NCBI RefSeq assembly: GCF_036588685.1
Contig: NC_086381.1
Coordinates: forward strand, 49,723,431-49,787,430
From: Mytilus trossulus
Lineage: Eukaryota > Mollusca > Bivalvia > Mytilida > Mytilidae
Reading direction: 5' to 3'
Length of the DNA: 64,000 nt
Numbering within the stretch: the first letter of the stretch is position 1; every line of letters begins with the position of its first letter. A program made the translations under genes and the position numbers. Shown here in pieces: positions 12,563-24,272 of this stretch. A model generated the notes under the pieces. The model worked only from the letters and a program-made list of their open reading frames with translations. It was not told the DNA's origin and did not search any database.

Positions 12563-13561
12563 TTTTATCGCTGTTATTTGTATTTTCGAATATCATTTAA
12601 TAAAAATTTCAGTTAAAAAAGGTATTTTGTACGATGATAATGCATTTTCTTTTGTGGTACTATTTTTTTGGCGTAGGCTTATTTGATATAAATATGTAGT
12701 CGCTCAGAATGTTCATTCATTTGAAAAAGGTGTCCCATTTGAACAATCGACGTGATCAAGTATGGCGAAGACCATTTTCACTGTTTACAAGCTGTAATTT
12801 GGTGTTTCTGCGTATCAAAATGAAGTGAACGATTGAATATATAATGTAAGTGTATTTTAAGTAAGTGTCAACCCTTTTATATCTGTAAAATGAAATTTAT
12901 TGTGTACGAGACGATATATCATATAGACTGCATGCAGCATGGTCAGTAATCTCGGACTACATGGTCAGACAATAAGTTAATATCCCACACATTTAACAGA
13001 TAAATGTGACAAACACTGCCCTGTTGTCAGTACGATTACTGGTTATTATACAATACATGTATGGAAGAAGATGTGAAAATGTCCTTCATCAAGGCCTCGC
13101 CCCGATCAAGCTCCCCCCTTTTTTCAAGCTGGAGAACCATGTCTCTTCGGTCCTTTTTATATTTATTGACAATTTGTAGACAAAATTAATAATGAAGACC
13201 ATTAATAGTTACTATTTCCATCCACAGCTACTTTTAATTATGAAATAACCAGTTAAGAAGCAAAATTAAAGATATACAACACCAAAACATATTTCATTTG
13301 TATAATTTGGACACTTCAATTGCCTCATTAGCAATCATATCACTTTTATCTGTTTAACCCAAAACCTTGCAGTCTGTATAAATAGAAATAATTTGTCAAA
13401 CTTATCCAATAACTTATATCACACATTGTCAAATATATATGTAAACTGTTTAATTAACTATAACAATAATTGAATTGTAACAAAATAGTCCATTTAGAAA
13501 ACATTATGAATGTTGATTATTTCATGTATGAAACAAATGTATAGATAAATATATATGTAGA

Positions 13562-16272
13562 TCAGTCACTGTCTGATTCAATAACCTGAACACGTCTGCG
13601 CTTGGGTTTTGGACCAGCATTGTCATCTTGGCAAGTACTTGAAGTAGTTGAATTTCCAAAATTGAAATTGAAATTTCCTCCATTTATTATAGTTCCCTGT
13701 GGAAAGAGCATTGCTGAATTTTTAAGTTGAGAAGTGTCTGCATTGTTGTTTTGATCTGATTTAGTTGGTACACCTGGACTTTCAGATCTTTGTTCTGGTT
13801 GACCTTTACTGTTTGATACTGACTCGGAAGAACCACCATCTAACACATGTGCTATTTCTTTTTGTTTCTTAAGACTGTTTTCTGATATGATAAGAGGGAT
13901 TGAATGTTTTTATGGCCTGTATGCTGTTGAACAACAGTTAATGGAAGGCCCTCTTCTATAAGACGTGTTACAGCTGTCCTACGACCAGAATGATTTGTGA
14001 GTTTTTTGTCTGTTATGTTGGCTTTTGTTGCTGCAGATTTCATCAGTGTGCGAAGCTTTCCTTCACCCATAGGCATGTTTTTGTACCAAGTGACCGCTTT
14101 GCCTTTTTTAGAATGGTTTATTCCTAGATAAAATGGACTGGTGTCATTCTGCATTTCTTGCGGTCTGTGATTTTTATACTGCAAAATTATTAGTAACATA
14201 TTACAAAAGATATACATTGCTAGAAAATTTAGACAAACTATTCGTTTCAGGATGTTCGCTACTCTTTTTATATTTTTGTTTTTAAAAGACTGGTATAAAT
14301 TAATAATATTCAAATACAGGATTGCAAATTAAGGGTCTTTTTGGTTGTTATTGAGATGTAAACCATTGGTAATTTTTGTTTTTAATTGGGAGGGGGGGGG
14401 GGTGCGCATAAATCACAAGATTAATTATACATTGGCACCTTTTTCCTTTCAAAAACTATGAAATAATGACAATGACTTTAAATACGGTATACATTGTATC
14501 TGTCATAAATAAAAAAATTTATAGCGGACATCCTTATTTGGCAAATGACAATAAAGTATCTTTCTATAATGTATGGTACATGTACTTATGGTTTTGGCCT
14601 CAATTGTATGGTTCACTGAACTTAGTAATGTGATCATGTAATACAAATGGTCCATTTAATATCAGGTTTATAAAGCGCTTGGCATGGTAACAGTAATGAG
14701 GCAAAATATGTTCATTTTTGGAATGGTATTTCTTAATTGTATGTACACAATGTAATTGTAGTGTTTAACCTCAAATTCATGGTTCACCGAACATGGGAAA
14801 TGCCAGTGCTAGTCTCTGAACTATCATATGGACACATTTTCTTAGTTTTATAGTAACATGTACCCTATTTACAACATTTTTTTTATCTGATCAAGTCAAG
14901 CTGATATATATTTATTTTGGAAACCTTTTACAAGATACACGAGTACACAATTGCATAAATTTCATACAACATTGCATACGTACAGATTAAATGTCCTTAC
15001 TAGGAACTGCCAGTGTGTTGAGTTATTTTTCTATCTTAACACCTGATAGTTGTTGGATAGGATGTTATTGTTCAACTCATCGTGCATATGTATGTGTACA
15101 ATATTTGTATACTCTTTTTTTTTATTCGACTTAATATTTAGAATATATCATACCTTCTCGTATACAGATACATGACATTTTTTCGGGATTGTCATGGTTT
15201 ATCCATGCTTTAGGCGCATATGCTCTGGTATTTTTGCAGTTTGTTCCATCCCTTGTTTTTGTGAGTCGCTCATTATAGACCAGGTGTTTTTCTGGGGTAG
15301 CAACCAATTTAACATCCCCCACTTCAACTGCCTATGCTCATGGCATCCACGTAGTCCAAAATTTCGTGTATTTAAGTACCACAGGAGAGTGACCAGACCT
15401 TCAGGGTTGTCCATGCCTAATGACCCTGCCTCTATCATGGTCTCCTCATCAGATAAGTCCACTGCGTCTGAAACATATGGTCGGTTGCCCATTCCCATCT
15501 CTTTCAGTTGTTGTTTTTTTGCTTTGAGGCAATCTCTGGATTTCTTAAACTCATCATCTATTTTAATGTCATATTTATATCCATTTTGCTTCAGATATCG
15601 GCAAATCATGGACATGTACCCATCAAGTGTGCTGGGTTGATACTCATTTGATTCGCCTTCTTTGTCATTTTCTTTTCTGAGACCAACATAAAATTCTTGT
15701 AGATACTCATCTAACTGTTTCGGATCAATATTAAAGATCTCCTCTTGAACATTTCTGATACTTAAAATGTAATCAGTAAAAATCTTTACACAACTTTTCA
15801 TTTTTCTTTTAGTATTGTCATTCTCTCTGTCAAGCATAAATTGCTCTCTTTCATTTTCATTTATCTGTTCAAATCTCTTGTTGAATTTATCAGACTTTGA
15901 GCAACTTGGAGGGGCAATACATGTAGCTGTGTTGTTGACATTTGAAGAACATGTAGCTACATTTATATCAGTACCAGTATTTGTTTCAGATATTGTCTCT
16001 AGAATTATATCATGAAAATCATTGCTGTCTTCCAGAAAGTCTATGTTAGGTGGTAAATTTGATGTGTGATTGATATTTTGTGTTGTATCTTCTTGTTTTT
16101 CAGTTTCAGTAGTTTGATTTGTCTTAAATGTCCAGTGATTGACATTGGGAACGTCTAGTGAAAATGTTCCAAATGGTTGTGTACTTAAATTTTCCTGGTA
16201 TTCAAAGTTTTCTATGTTTTGTAAGGCTGTCTCTAGGTCGAAATCTGAATCCCACAATTCCGATGTGTCCAT
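13562..16272 (-). pseudogene. Crypton/KIAA1958-type tyrosine recombinase, two exons, three homopolymer frameshifts
   Basis: Exon 1 is 16272-15154 and exon 2 is 14178-13562, joined in phase 0 by a GTATGA donor and a TTTTGCAG acceptor. The start [12 protein letters not shown] was chosen over an ATG 162 bases upstream because that leader is low-quality. The N-terminal part is acidic; then comes a SAM-like core-binding region ([25 protein letters not shown]) and the catalytic domain. Visible motifs are the first Arg in [13 protein letters not shown], the box NHSGRRT, the HTGHK motif and a Tyr in LLSYQK, so the R-HxxR-H-Y set is present. A nuclear-localisation-like PKPKRRR lies near the C-terminus. 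Single-base changes in C5 at 15316-15320, T6 at 15178-15183 and T4 at 13878-13881 break the frame; together they restore 579 codons including the stop. Either consensus errors or early decay explains this. The family includes transposons and domesticated KIAA1958/ZMYM/QRICH1 domains. Confidence 0.75.
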
Positions 16273-16678
16273 GGCTGAGCTTTTGGGATGTATTTTCAAA
16301 GCAGACGAAGAAATGTACATGTACGAAGAAATGTACATGCAGACAGACCTACGATGATTTGAAGTAGACTTATGTAAAAAAGGACATTTGTTATTTGTTA
16401 TAAACATGATATGATTACTTTTATTAACTTCCAATAAATTATTTAACGGCGAAATTCACGGTAAAATATTAAAACGAGAAATCATCTTTTATTGTTGACA
16501 TTTCAGCGCAGTCATTCGATAACATTTTTTTCATTCTCACTCTACACGAGTGATATGAAAATTATCACAAAAAAACATCAAAGGAAAAATACAGATAATA
16601 GCGATAATATAGAATGTCCGTTTATTGTTGCACATTTTTTGTTTGCGTTTACTTAAAACTCCACCATAACTGATATCC

Positions 16679-16960
16679 TAAACTATTTTTGCAGAAAAGC
16701 AGATTTGATTTTTTTAATCCTTCATTTATGTCACTGAAAGATGAGAAAAATCGGTCATAAAACACTTGGTGAGCAATTAAAAGTTATTGCAATTTACAGA
16801 TCAAGCCATAACTCGGTAACAACATCACTTTTTATCTACAGCATCTGACGTCACAGAATTGCAAAACAACAAGCTCAAACACGTCAGAAATAAAAGAAAC
16901 AAAATGTGCATCTGTATTTGACATGATATTACATAATATTATCAGCCATCAGTGTCGAGT
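16679..16960. repeat. Segmental duplication, block B distal part (paralogous to 6637-6990)
   Basis: Collinear with 6637-6990 (TTTGCAGAAAAG, CATTTATGTCAC, AAACACGTCAGAAATAAAAGA, CAGCCATCAGT). It marks the right limit of the recombinase insertion. From about 17000 to 17870 I see no gene; only AT-rich sequence with short TGCTTGTTTC-type direct repeats near 17450-17500. Confidence 0.65.
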
Positions 16961-17884
16961 CGTGGCTTCTTTGTTTTGTATCATTTCAGTTTGCAAAAAA
17001 TTGAATACATCAACATATTTCTTTCAATTTTATTTTATCACCTAGTTTGCCGTGCAAGTTACATCCGTTTAACAGTGTTTAATTTAGCCAGTATTATAGA
17101 ACATACATGTATTAGCGTATCCATTTGTGTCCCGCATCATTAAATGTTTTACATCATTGTACCTCCGATAATTACTGACCTTGTTGACAACATATATTGT
17201 ACTTATCAGTTATATTGATATGAAAATTAAGGTCATATGAAACCTCAAATTTAAAAACAATAATGCATATGTTTTGGATAATGTTTTCATTTTAAACTTA
17301 TATACATTTATTCTTTTCTGAAGAAAATTCTTTGACACGAAATTATATTAGAAATAATTATATCGTTTAGTTGTTAATTCAGAATAAAATATTCCTCGAC
17401 AAACAAAATAAAATCCTTTTAATAAATAACTTGATTTACAATTGCTTGAAAAAATGCTTGTTTCAAAAAGGAAATAAAACAATAATGCTTGTTTCCATTG
17501 AAAACAACATTGAATTTCAAAAACGTTTGTTCCAGAAGGCTATTAAAAGAAAGTATATGTTTAAGATTATTTAAAAGACTTATAAAGGGTTGTTCCTAGA
17601 AAAAAACATCCCGCCGATTTACATTGAAGACCGAATACGGATATAACTATTGTTTACACAATGTTGAAATTATAATAAGATTTTGCCTGCATAAACTTTT
17701 GCATGTTTTCCCTCATAGTATTTCAATTATAAATGAGCATATATTTTGGGGACGATGGCCCAGAAATCAATTACCAAAAACCGACGGTCCTCTTCGGCGT
17801 TTATTTAGTGATTTGGGTTACTATTTTGTAGTTTCATTATCTATTTCATTTCATTGATAATATTTGTAGTTTGAATGTAAACTT

Positions 17885-18115
17885 TTATACACCTGTGCCA
17901 CATGTGGAGCAGGATCTGCTAAACCCTTACGAAATACCTAAAATCACCCCAAGTTTTTTGTGGCGTTTGTGTTGCTTATTCTTGAGTTTTCTATGTTGTG
18001 TCATGTGTACTATTGTTTGTCTGTTTGTCTCTTTCATTTTTAACCGTGGCGTTGTCATTTTTTTTTCGATTTATGAGTTTGACTGTACCTCTGGTATCTT
18101 GCGTCCCTCTTTTAT
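17885..18115 (+). repeat. Dispersed retroelement tail, copy 1
   Basis: Contains the string GAGTTTTCTATGTTGTGTCA, then a TTTGTCT-rich part and GAGTTTGACTGTACCTCTGG. The same order occurs at 32390-32525 (plus) and 18945-19205 (minus). The proximal part (GTGGAGCAGGATCTGCTAA) resembles the segment that follows the Penelope-like coding relic at 55300-55480. I infer that these are 5'-truncated 3' tails of a Penelope-like element. Confidence 0.55.
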
Positions 18116-18944
18116 ATACTTATTTGGTTTACGAATTTACATCTCATCTAAGTCTACACAAAACCATTTCTTTTAATGTAATGGACAGAAAACACGTCTT
18201 ATTTCGCCGATTAAACTATTTTTTACTTTAAGTGTTTATTCACTGTTATTGGTTCAACTATCACACAGTTGCAGTGTAAATATTATTTGAAACAAAAGTG
18301 TGCTTCAAATATTCTCATTGTAATAATTTTATAGGTAGGAATAAAGAAATCGTTGACAACTGGATCCGTTACTACTGAACTCAATTTTATATTTTTATGT
18401 TGGTGAGTCCCCCAATTTAACAATGTAAAAAACACAAACAAATAAAAACACTAACCAATGTGAATAACGCCACTAACTTTACAGTACACGATGCACTTGA
18501 AGTATTAATCCTACGCTACATTTGTATATTGTATTTGTAAACAACAAAATCCCTTAACTCTTTAATTAAGCTAATTACTCAACATAAACAGTATAACCTA
18601 ATTAGTTAATGTGATTACAAAATTAATTCAAATAACCTGTATCACCCTCATTATTTAAAGATCAGACGGTAGTAGGTATATGTAGTACAGGTTATTATGG
18701 TGTATTACCAATGTGTTTTTAACTGATCAGGCGGAACATGCATTTCAATTTGTTTAAAGAAATGTATGATAAGGCACTTCATTGATGAGTTTATCATAAA
18801 CACCTGTCATTAGATGTAACTGGTATATAATAAGTGAACAGGTTTAAGATCACACAGTCAAGTGAAAGAAATCAAGTAATAGTAAGATTAAATATAATAA
18901 CAAGCTTTCAGAAAACACCTGATCCATGGTTTGTTCCGACCTTT
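18116..18944. other. No gene seen
   Basis: AT-rich sequence with many stops in every frame. I recognise no exon, repeat or regulatory element. Confidence 0.5.
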
Positions 18945-19205
18945 GTCTAAAATCTCTGTCATTAAATTAATTAACATAGAGAAGATACAAGAGGGAGTCG
19001 GACAGTCAAACTCACAAATCGGAAATAAAGTAAAATCTCGATGGCTAAAAAGAAAGAAAAATATAGAAAAAACAATAGTACACATGACACAACTTAGAAA
19101 ACTTCAGCCTAATCAACACGAATATCACCAACAACTGGTGTGTTCTCAGGTGCTCTGGAATGGTAGGAAGATCCTGCGCCACTGATGGTACCCGTCGTGT
19201 TGCTC
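18945..19205 (-). repeat. Dispersed retroelement tail, copy 2
   Basis: On the minus strand this reads CAACACGACGGGTACC, AGCACCTGAGA, a TAAGTTGTGTCATGTGTACT string and GAGTTTGACTGTCC, the same order as the plus-strand copy at 17885-18115. Short open frames on either strand here are by-products of the repeat. Confidence 0.6.
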
Positions 19206-20375
19206 AAGTTACTAAAACCAGATAAATAGTCTTATTCGGTAGTTAATAAACATGAAAAGGGAAGGGTATTGTAGTTATGACAGAAGGAACATGTTGTATG
19301 ATCAGGTGTCAAATGGCGTACAGGAGTGGTAAATAATGTTGTTTGATCAGGTCACATTCGTGGTGAACAAAATATAGAAATTTGCGAACTTTTGTTATTG
19401 TAAAAATAGCCTATATCAAATACGTTTTACACAAGCTATGTGAATTTGTTAATCAAGTTTTATTTTATTTTTACTTATTTTTAATAGTTGTAAGTGTATA
19501 GCTGAAAATTTATGATCGTAAGTTTTAACGTTAGATCACATAAGAAGGAAGCATTTCATCCACAAAACAAGAAGAAAACAACGACCATCTAACTGAAGGG
19601 GACAGAGACCAGTAGGAAAATCTAAATGCTTATGAAACCAAATCCAAATGTGCAAAAAGAGAACGCGATCCAAAAATGGCAAATGCCTCAAAAGAAAATG
19701 AAACATCTAAACAATTACCAAGTAGAGAAAAGCTTAAAGACGAAAATGACACGATTATTTCTATAACATATTTATGTATTAATGACAAAATACAGTTGAG
19801 TTCTAGTAATTTAAAATCGAAAGAACGAAAAGTTAAAAAAAGATGACATGATTCCTTAACGATGCGATAAATGGTTGATTTGAGCATAACCCATAAAATA
19901 GTGCGATGTAGTAAAAGAAAATACGTTATGACAAAGTTACAAATATATAATATCAGTTGATAATATATTTAATTCAAATGACAATACAGATTATAGTAAA
20001 CAGACTTTTCAATCAGTTTCATTGAAGTCTGTAGCTGGCATGTCAGTTAACAGCTAGTAGTCTGTTGTTATTTATGTATTATTGTCATTTTGTTTATTTT
20101 CTTTGGTTACATCTTCTGACATAAGACTCGGACTTCTCTTGAACTGAATTTTAATGTGCGTATTGTTATACGTTTACTTTTCTGCATTGCCTATAGGTAT
20201 AGAGGGGATTGAGATCTCATTAGCATGTTTAACCCCGCCGCATTGTTGCGCCTGTTCCAAGTAAGGAGTCTCTGGCCTTTGTTAGTCTTTTATTATTTAT
20301 AATTTTAGTTTCTTGTGTACAATTTGGAGTTTAGTATGGCGTTTATTTTCACAGAACTAGTATATATGTTAGACT
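19206..20375. other. No confident gene
   Basis: Around 19570-19790 a plus-strand stretch is rich in Lys, Glu and Asn in one frame but contains stops and no recognisable domain; it may be a decayed transposon frame. The remainder is non-coding AT-rich DNA. Confidence 0.4.
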
Positions 20376-21963
20376 CAGATCGGCGTTCGGCCTCTAATCG
20401 ACGTCCGTTCTTCAAATCGACGTCCGTTCCTCAAATCGACGTCCGTTCCTCAAATCGACGTCCGTTCCTCAAATCGACGTTCAAATCTGACGTCACATTC
20501 TCAAATCGACGTCCAATATTTTGATACTCTTATTTACGTGTCTGACGGCATTATTTGCCAAAACTACGCCCGATTGATTGTCGTCTTAAATCAATTTCCA
20601 ATATCAATAAATAATAAATTATTGGTCACATATAAGGCTTTTAGTTTTGTTGTTTGAATTGTTTTACACTGTCATTTCGGGGCCTTTTATAGTTGACTAT
20701 GCGATATGGGCTTTGCGCATTGTTGAAAGCCGTATGGTGGCCTATAGTTGTGGAGAGTTGTCTCATTGGCAATCATACCACATCATCTTTTTTATTTCAA
20801 TTGTATACACTTATATGTGTACATAATTTATTTTTCAATCCGAAATAGGTATCATGCATATTAAAGTTTATCTTGATAAAAAGTTAATCCAATTGATCCA
20901 CATCTAGGAGCGTGTGTCATTTCTGTTCATAAAAATAAATTACATGCATGTAAATGTAGGCAATAGTAATGCAACACAGCGACAAAGAAAACCAAACAAC
21001 ATATAGGAGCTGTATTAAGTCTTCATCAATAGACAAAATAAAGAAGCACAGCCAAGTGTTTTGAGAGTATTATAATTCGGGTTTGTATTTTAACAAATTT
21101 CTGTGTTTTAAACCAGGAGTGACACGAAAACGCAAGATAATTGGCAGTATGTTTTCATGTTTTGCTGTTACACCACTGTTCTAGGTTAAGTGCTCACACA
21201 CATGTGTAAACCCCGACATATTCTGTATGGGCCTGTATTCCATTGGTTTTCCATGGTTAATATCAGTCATATTTGTTTTCCGGAATTGTTTTTAATAGAT
21301 AAGACCGTTAATTTTCTTATTTGAATTGTTTGCATTATTTATGTCGTAGCCTTTGTGGTATGGTTTTTTATCATTGTTGAAAGCCGTATGGTTTATAATT
21401 GCTCACATCCATTTTATTTGAGCTCTGGTGTATAGTTGTCCCTTTGAAAAGCTTACCAATCTTTGAAAAATTGAAATCTCAACCTGTTTACATACTTCGT
21501 CTAGTATAATAATTAAAAAATAAACACACATTTCTTATTTATTCCGTATTTTACTTATAACTGGACTTTGTTTTTCTGCTAGATCTTATTTGTCTCACTC
21601 TTACATAATTTGATTTATGTTTAAAGGTATAAATGATTCAGCTGCAGTCGGTTCAGTTTAGTTATGTATTCTGTGTCCAAAACGGACGTTGATTAGAGAA
21701 GCTTAAAATCGGACGTCGATTAGAAAATGCCCTAAAACAATGGACGTCGATTAGACAGGCATAAAATTTGCCGTCGATTTGGAATGTTATTTCATTGTGA
21801 CGTCACATTTGGACGTCGATTAGAAAATGCCCTAAAACAATGGACGTCGATTAGACAGGCATAAAATTTGCCGTCGATTTGGAATGTAATTTCATTGTGA
21901 CGTCACATTTGGACGTCGATTTGATGAACGGACGTCGATAAGAGACTGGACGTCGATCTGATT
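20376..21963. mobile_element. 1.6 kb element bounded by inverted arrays of ATCGACGTCC repeats
   Basis: The left end (about 20376-20515) is an array of a 19-base unit of the form CAAATCGACGTCCGTTCCT, four or more copies. The right end (about 21684-21963) carries the same motif in the opposite orientation (GGACGTCGATTTG). The outermost bases also pair: TCAGATCG on the left and CGATCTGA on the right. The right array also contains a 100-bp tandem duplication (units starting 21711 and 21811). The interior holds fragments of the CATACCACATCTTCTT repeat (20660-20795, 21325-21450) and no transposase. It is probably a non-autonomous DNA element whose subterminal repeats would be protein-binding sites. 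Confidence 0.6.
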
Positions 21964-21981
21964 CTTACATAATATATTTGT

Positions 21982-22201
21982 TTAGGGGCCAGCTGAAGGA
22001 CGCTTCCGGGTGTGAAAATTTCTCGCTGCATTGAAGACCACTTAAAAAAAGGAAAATTAAAGTAAGAATGAAATGGGTAATGTGTCAAAGAGACTACAGC
22101 TCGACCATATAACAGACAACAGCAGAAGGTCACCAACAGGTCTTCAATGCAGCGAGAAAATTCCCGCACCAGGAGGCGTCATTCAGCTGGCCCCTAAACG
22201 C
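21982..22201. mobile_element. 220-bp MITE with about 60-bp inverted ends
   Basis: The left end (GTTTAGGGGCCAGCTGAAGG, then CTCGCTGCATTGAAGACC) and the right end (GGTCTTCAATGCAGCGAG, then CAGCTGGCCCCTAAAC) are imperfect reverse complements. A related internal fragment (ACAACAACCCG, GGCCACAA) lies at about 5740-5820. It abuts the right end of the previous element. Confidence 0.7.
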
Positions 22202-22491
22202 ATAATTATTAAGGACAAAATTTACTGTTTATTGTATTTATACCTCTACAATCTGCTTGACATTTTTATGCAGAGACGGTTTGTTTTAAATTTACTTCTT
22301 TACCTTTATATCGAAAAAAAATAAAAATAAAATATTGAGCTTCAAGAATCTACATGGTTATTCTTGTGATCAAATTAGTATTACAAGCTTGTTTAAATAA
22401 ACTAAAATATATGTAGTACAATTGTATGAAGTATTCATGGAAAAAGCACCACACTAACAGTTGCAAACACATAATTTCAAAATGTTCAGAT

Positions 22492-24272
22492 TTATTGGAT
22501 AAACATTCCCATGAAAGAACTTCTGACACCGCCGTTGATATCATCGAAATAGTGATCTGTATAATGGTTGTCTGTTTGTATCCAAACATGATCCCCCTTA
22601 TTGACTGTGCAAAGAACATTTCTTGTTGTTCCAAAATAACCAACCCCAGCTCCTAAAGACATTAACTGTTTTCCTTTAACGATGTTGTCGACTCGCAGTT
22701 CTGTTTGTACATGTTGCTTAAATTGTGTCTGAATGGTCCATGAAAATAAATAAACTCCTGATATTGGCACCACAAATATACCATCTCCTGTATTGAAGTT
22801 ATTTCTTTCATCTATTACTTGTGTGTCGAATTTTAAAATAGAGTTGGCATTAAGATGTATATCTTCACTAAGCTCAACATAAAAAAGCGGACGTTTATCC
22901 TCCGTTTGGACATCTAAAACATAAAATCTCATCGTTACAAGTAACCTTTTTTCAATGTTATTCTATTAATAAAATGATTTAAATATCAAGAAAATCTTCA
23001 AAAATATTATTATATTGCATTGGTTGCGCTCTTTATGTTGAAAGGTTGTTAATCCTACAACAAAATCTGAACTAATGTCCAACAGCATGTTAACCTTAGT
23101 ATTTTCTTAAGAATTATACATTTTATACACTTTAAGCGATAAAATGTATAATTCTTACGAAAAAACTTAGGTTCTTAAACTACTGAAGACTGTTACTACT
23201 ATGTATAGTTGTAAACAAATATCATGCTATGTATTACGACAACTATATTTCATGTACTGTCTATAAATGTTTGGGTTATTTTCTGTGAGAATAAACATTT
23301 TGCATTAATATTGAATATCCCTAATAGTAAACAAAAAACTGATTTTGTTTCTTGAAAATACATTGAATAAAAGCGTCGACTAAATTATTATTGTCAGCCG
23401 TTAGGTTTGTAAGTTTGGACACTCGAGCTTTAATCCCGTGATCAACTACCGAAATGAATGCTATTCTTTAAACATCAGTTTCCGTTATTCAAGAATCTTG
23501 ATACTCCAAAATAAGAAAAAAGTATAATAAAAATGCATGATCAAAATAACTTCGTTGATTAAAATATGCTATTTGAATTTCTTCCAACATGTAGATATAG
23601 GAAGATGTGGTGTGAGTGCCAATGAGACAACTCTCCATCCAAATAAGAATTTAAAAATTAGACCATTATAGGTTAAAGTACGGCTTTCAACACGGAGCCT
23701 TGGCTCACACCGAACAACAAGCTATAATGGGCCCCAAAATTACTGGTGTAAAACCATTCAAACGGGAAAACCAACGGTCTAATCTATATAAACAAAACGA
23801 GAAACGAGAAACACATATATATTACATAAACAAACGATAACTACTGTACATCAGATTCCTGACTTAGGACAGGTGCAAACATTTGCAGCGGGATTAAACG
23901 TTTTAATGGGCCCAAACCTTCTCCCTTTTTCTGAAACAATAGCATAACATCACAACATATAAAAACATACGATAAAATATCAATTGGCAGACGTAATGTG
24001 TTCATACTTGTTCATGTTGTTATCACATGACCAAATTATTTTAAAAGAGTATGAAAATTATTAGAGTTTGTATTATTATTTAATAAAGTTTACTTACTAG
24101 TTTGGAGACCAGTCAATATATCACTTATACTGTTTATCCGTAACAATAATGATTCGAATGACTTTTCCAATGTATCCGTTCTATTTTCAATTGTGGTTCC
24201 ATTGCTTATCGACTTAGACAGCACTCTTTGCAATAAAAGTATTCCAACATAAAGCCTAACCCACAAACACAT
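22492..24272 (-). CDS. C1q domain-containing secreted protein, copy 3 (intact, two exons, 198 aa)
   Basis: Exon 1 (24272-24098) encodes a signal peptide (MCLWVRLYVGILLLQRVLSK) and a short helix with NGT and NRT glycosylation sites and heptad-like leucines (LEKSFESLLLRINSISDIL). It ends in phase 1 at GTAAGT. Exon 2 (22913-22492) begins after TTATGTTTTAG in phase 1 and encodes the C1q domain, about residues 63-198. It has the expected motifs: RPLFYVEL, FNTGDGIFVVPISGVYLFSW, VGYFGTTRN, DHVWIQTDN, and the C-terminal SSFMGMFIQ. The exons sum to 597 bases, an exact frame of 199 codons. Members of this family trimerise through the C1q head and are secreted; in molluscs they are linked to binding microbes or glycans. 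The short helix replaces the collagen stalk of vertebrate C1q. This is the only copy here with every splice site and frame intact. Confidence 0.88.
23595..23945 (-). repeat. Full-length member of the CATACCACATCTTCCT dispersed repeat family
   Basis: Lies in the intron of C1q copy 3. On the plus strand it reads AGGAAGATGTGGTGTGAGTG, CCAATGAGACAACTCTCCATCC, AAAGTACGGCTTTCAACAC, then CATCAGATTCCTGACTTAGG and ends with CTGAAACAATAG. The second half recurs at 43915-44055 and, inverted, at 54090-54170. Family members in the opposite orientation are at 10905-11050, 20660-20795, 38495-38550, 38860-38925, 39725-39895 and 44293-44385; same-orientation pieces lie at 508-555, 41770-41885 and 51965-52065. 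Confidence 0.7.

Larger units (their letters stand above)
12410..16680. mobile_element. About 4.2 kb insertion carrying a Crypton-like tyrosine recombinase
   Basis: The duplicated C1q flank is interrupted here: homology to block A stops at about 12404 and resumes at about 16679 (TTTTGCAGAAAAG). The interval holds the hairpin at 12442-12562, about 1 kb of non-coding DNA, and the recombinase gene on the minus strand. Exact ends and target duplication cannot be fixed by eye, because block A carries a different insertion at the same site. Crypton elements normally lack terminal inverted repeats, which agrees with the absence of long terminal repeats at the limits. Confidence 0.55.

Noticed and set aside
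17871-18231. Hydrophobic plus-strand frames resembling membrane proteins
   Set aside because: They lie within a dispersed retroelement tail present at least three times in the window.
19570-19790. Charged Lys/Glu/Asn-rich frame suggestive of a Helitron or gag leader
   Set aside because: Contains stops and no recognisable catalytic or binding motif; composition alone is not enough.
20390-20520. Regular short repeats resembling a CRISPR array
   Set aside because: Units are directly adjacent without unique spacers, the context is a eukaryotic genome, and the mirrored array at 21684-21963 marks them as transposon subterminal repeats.
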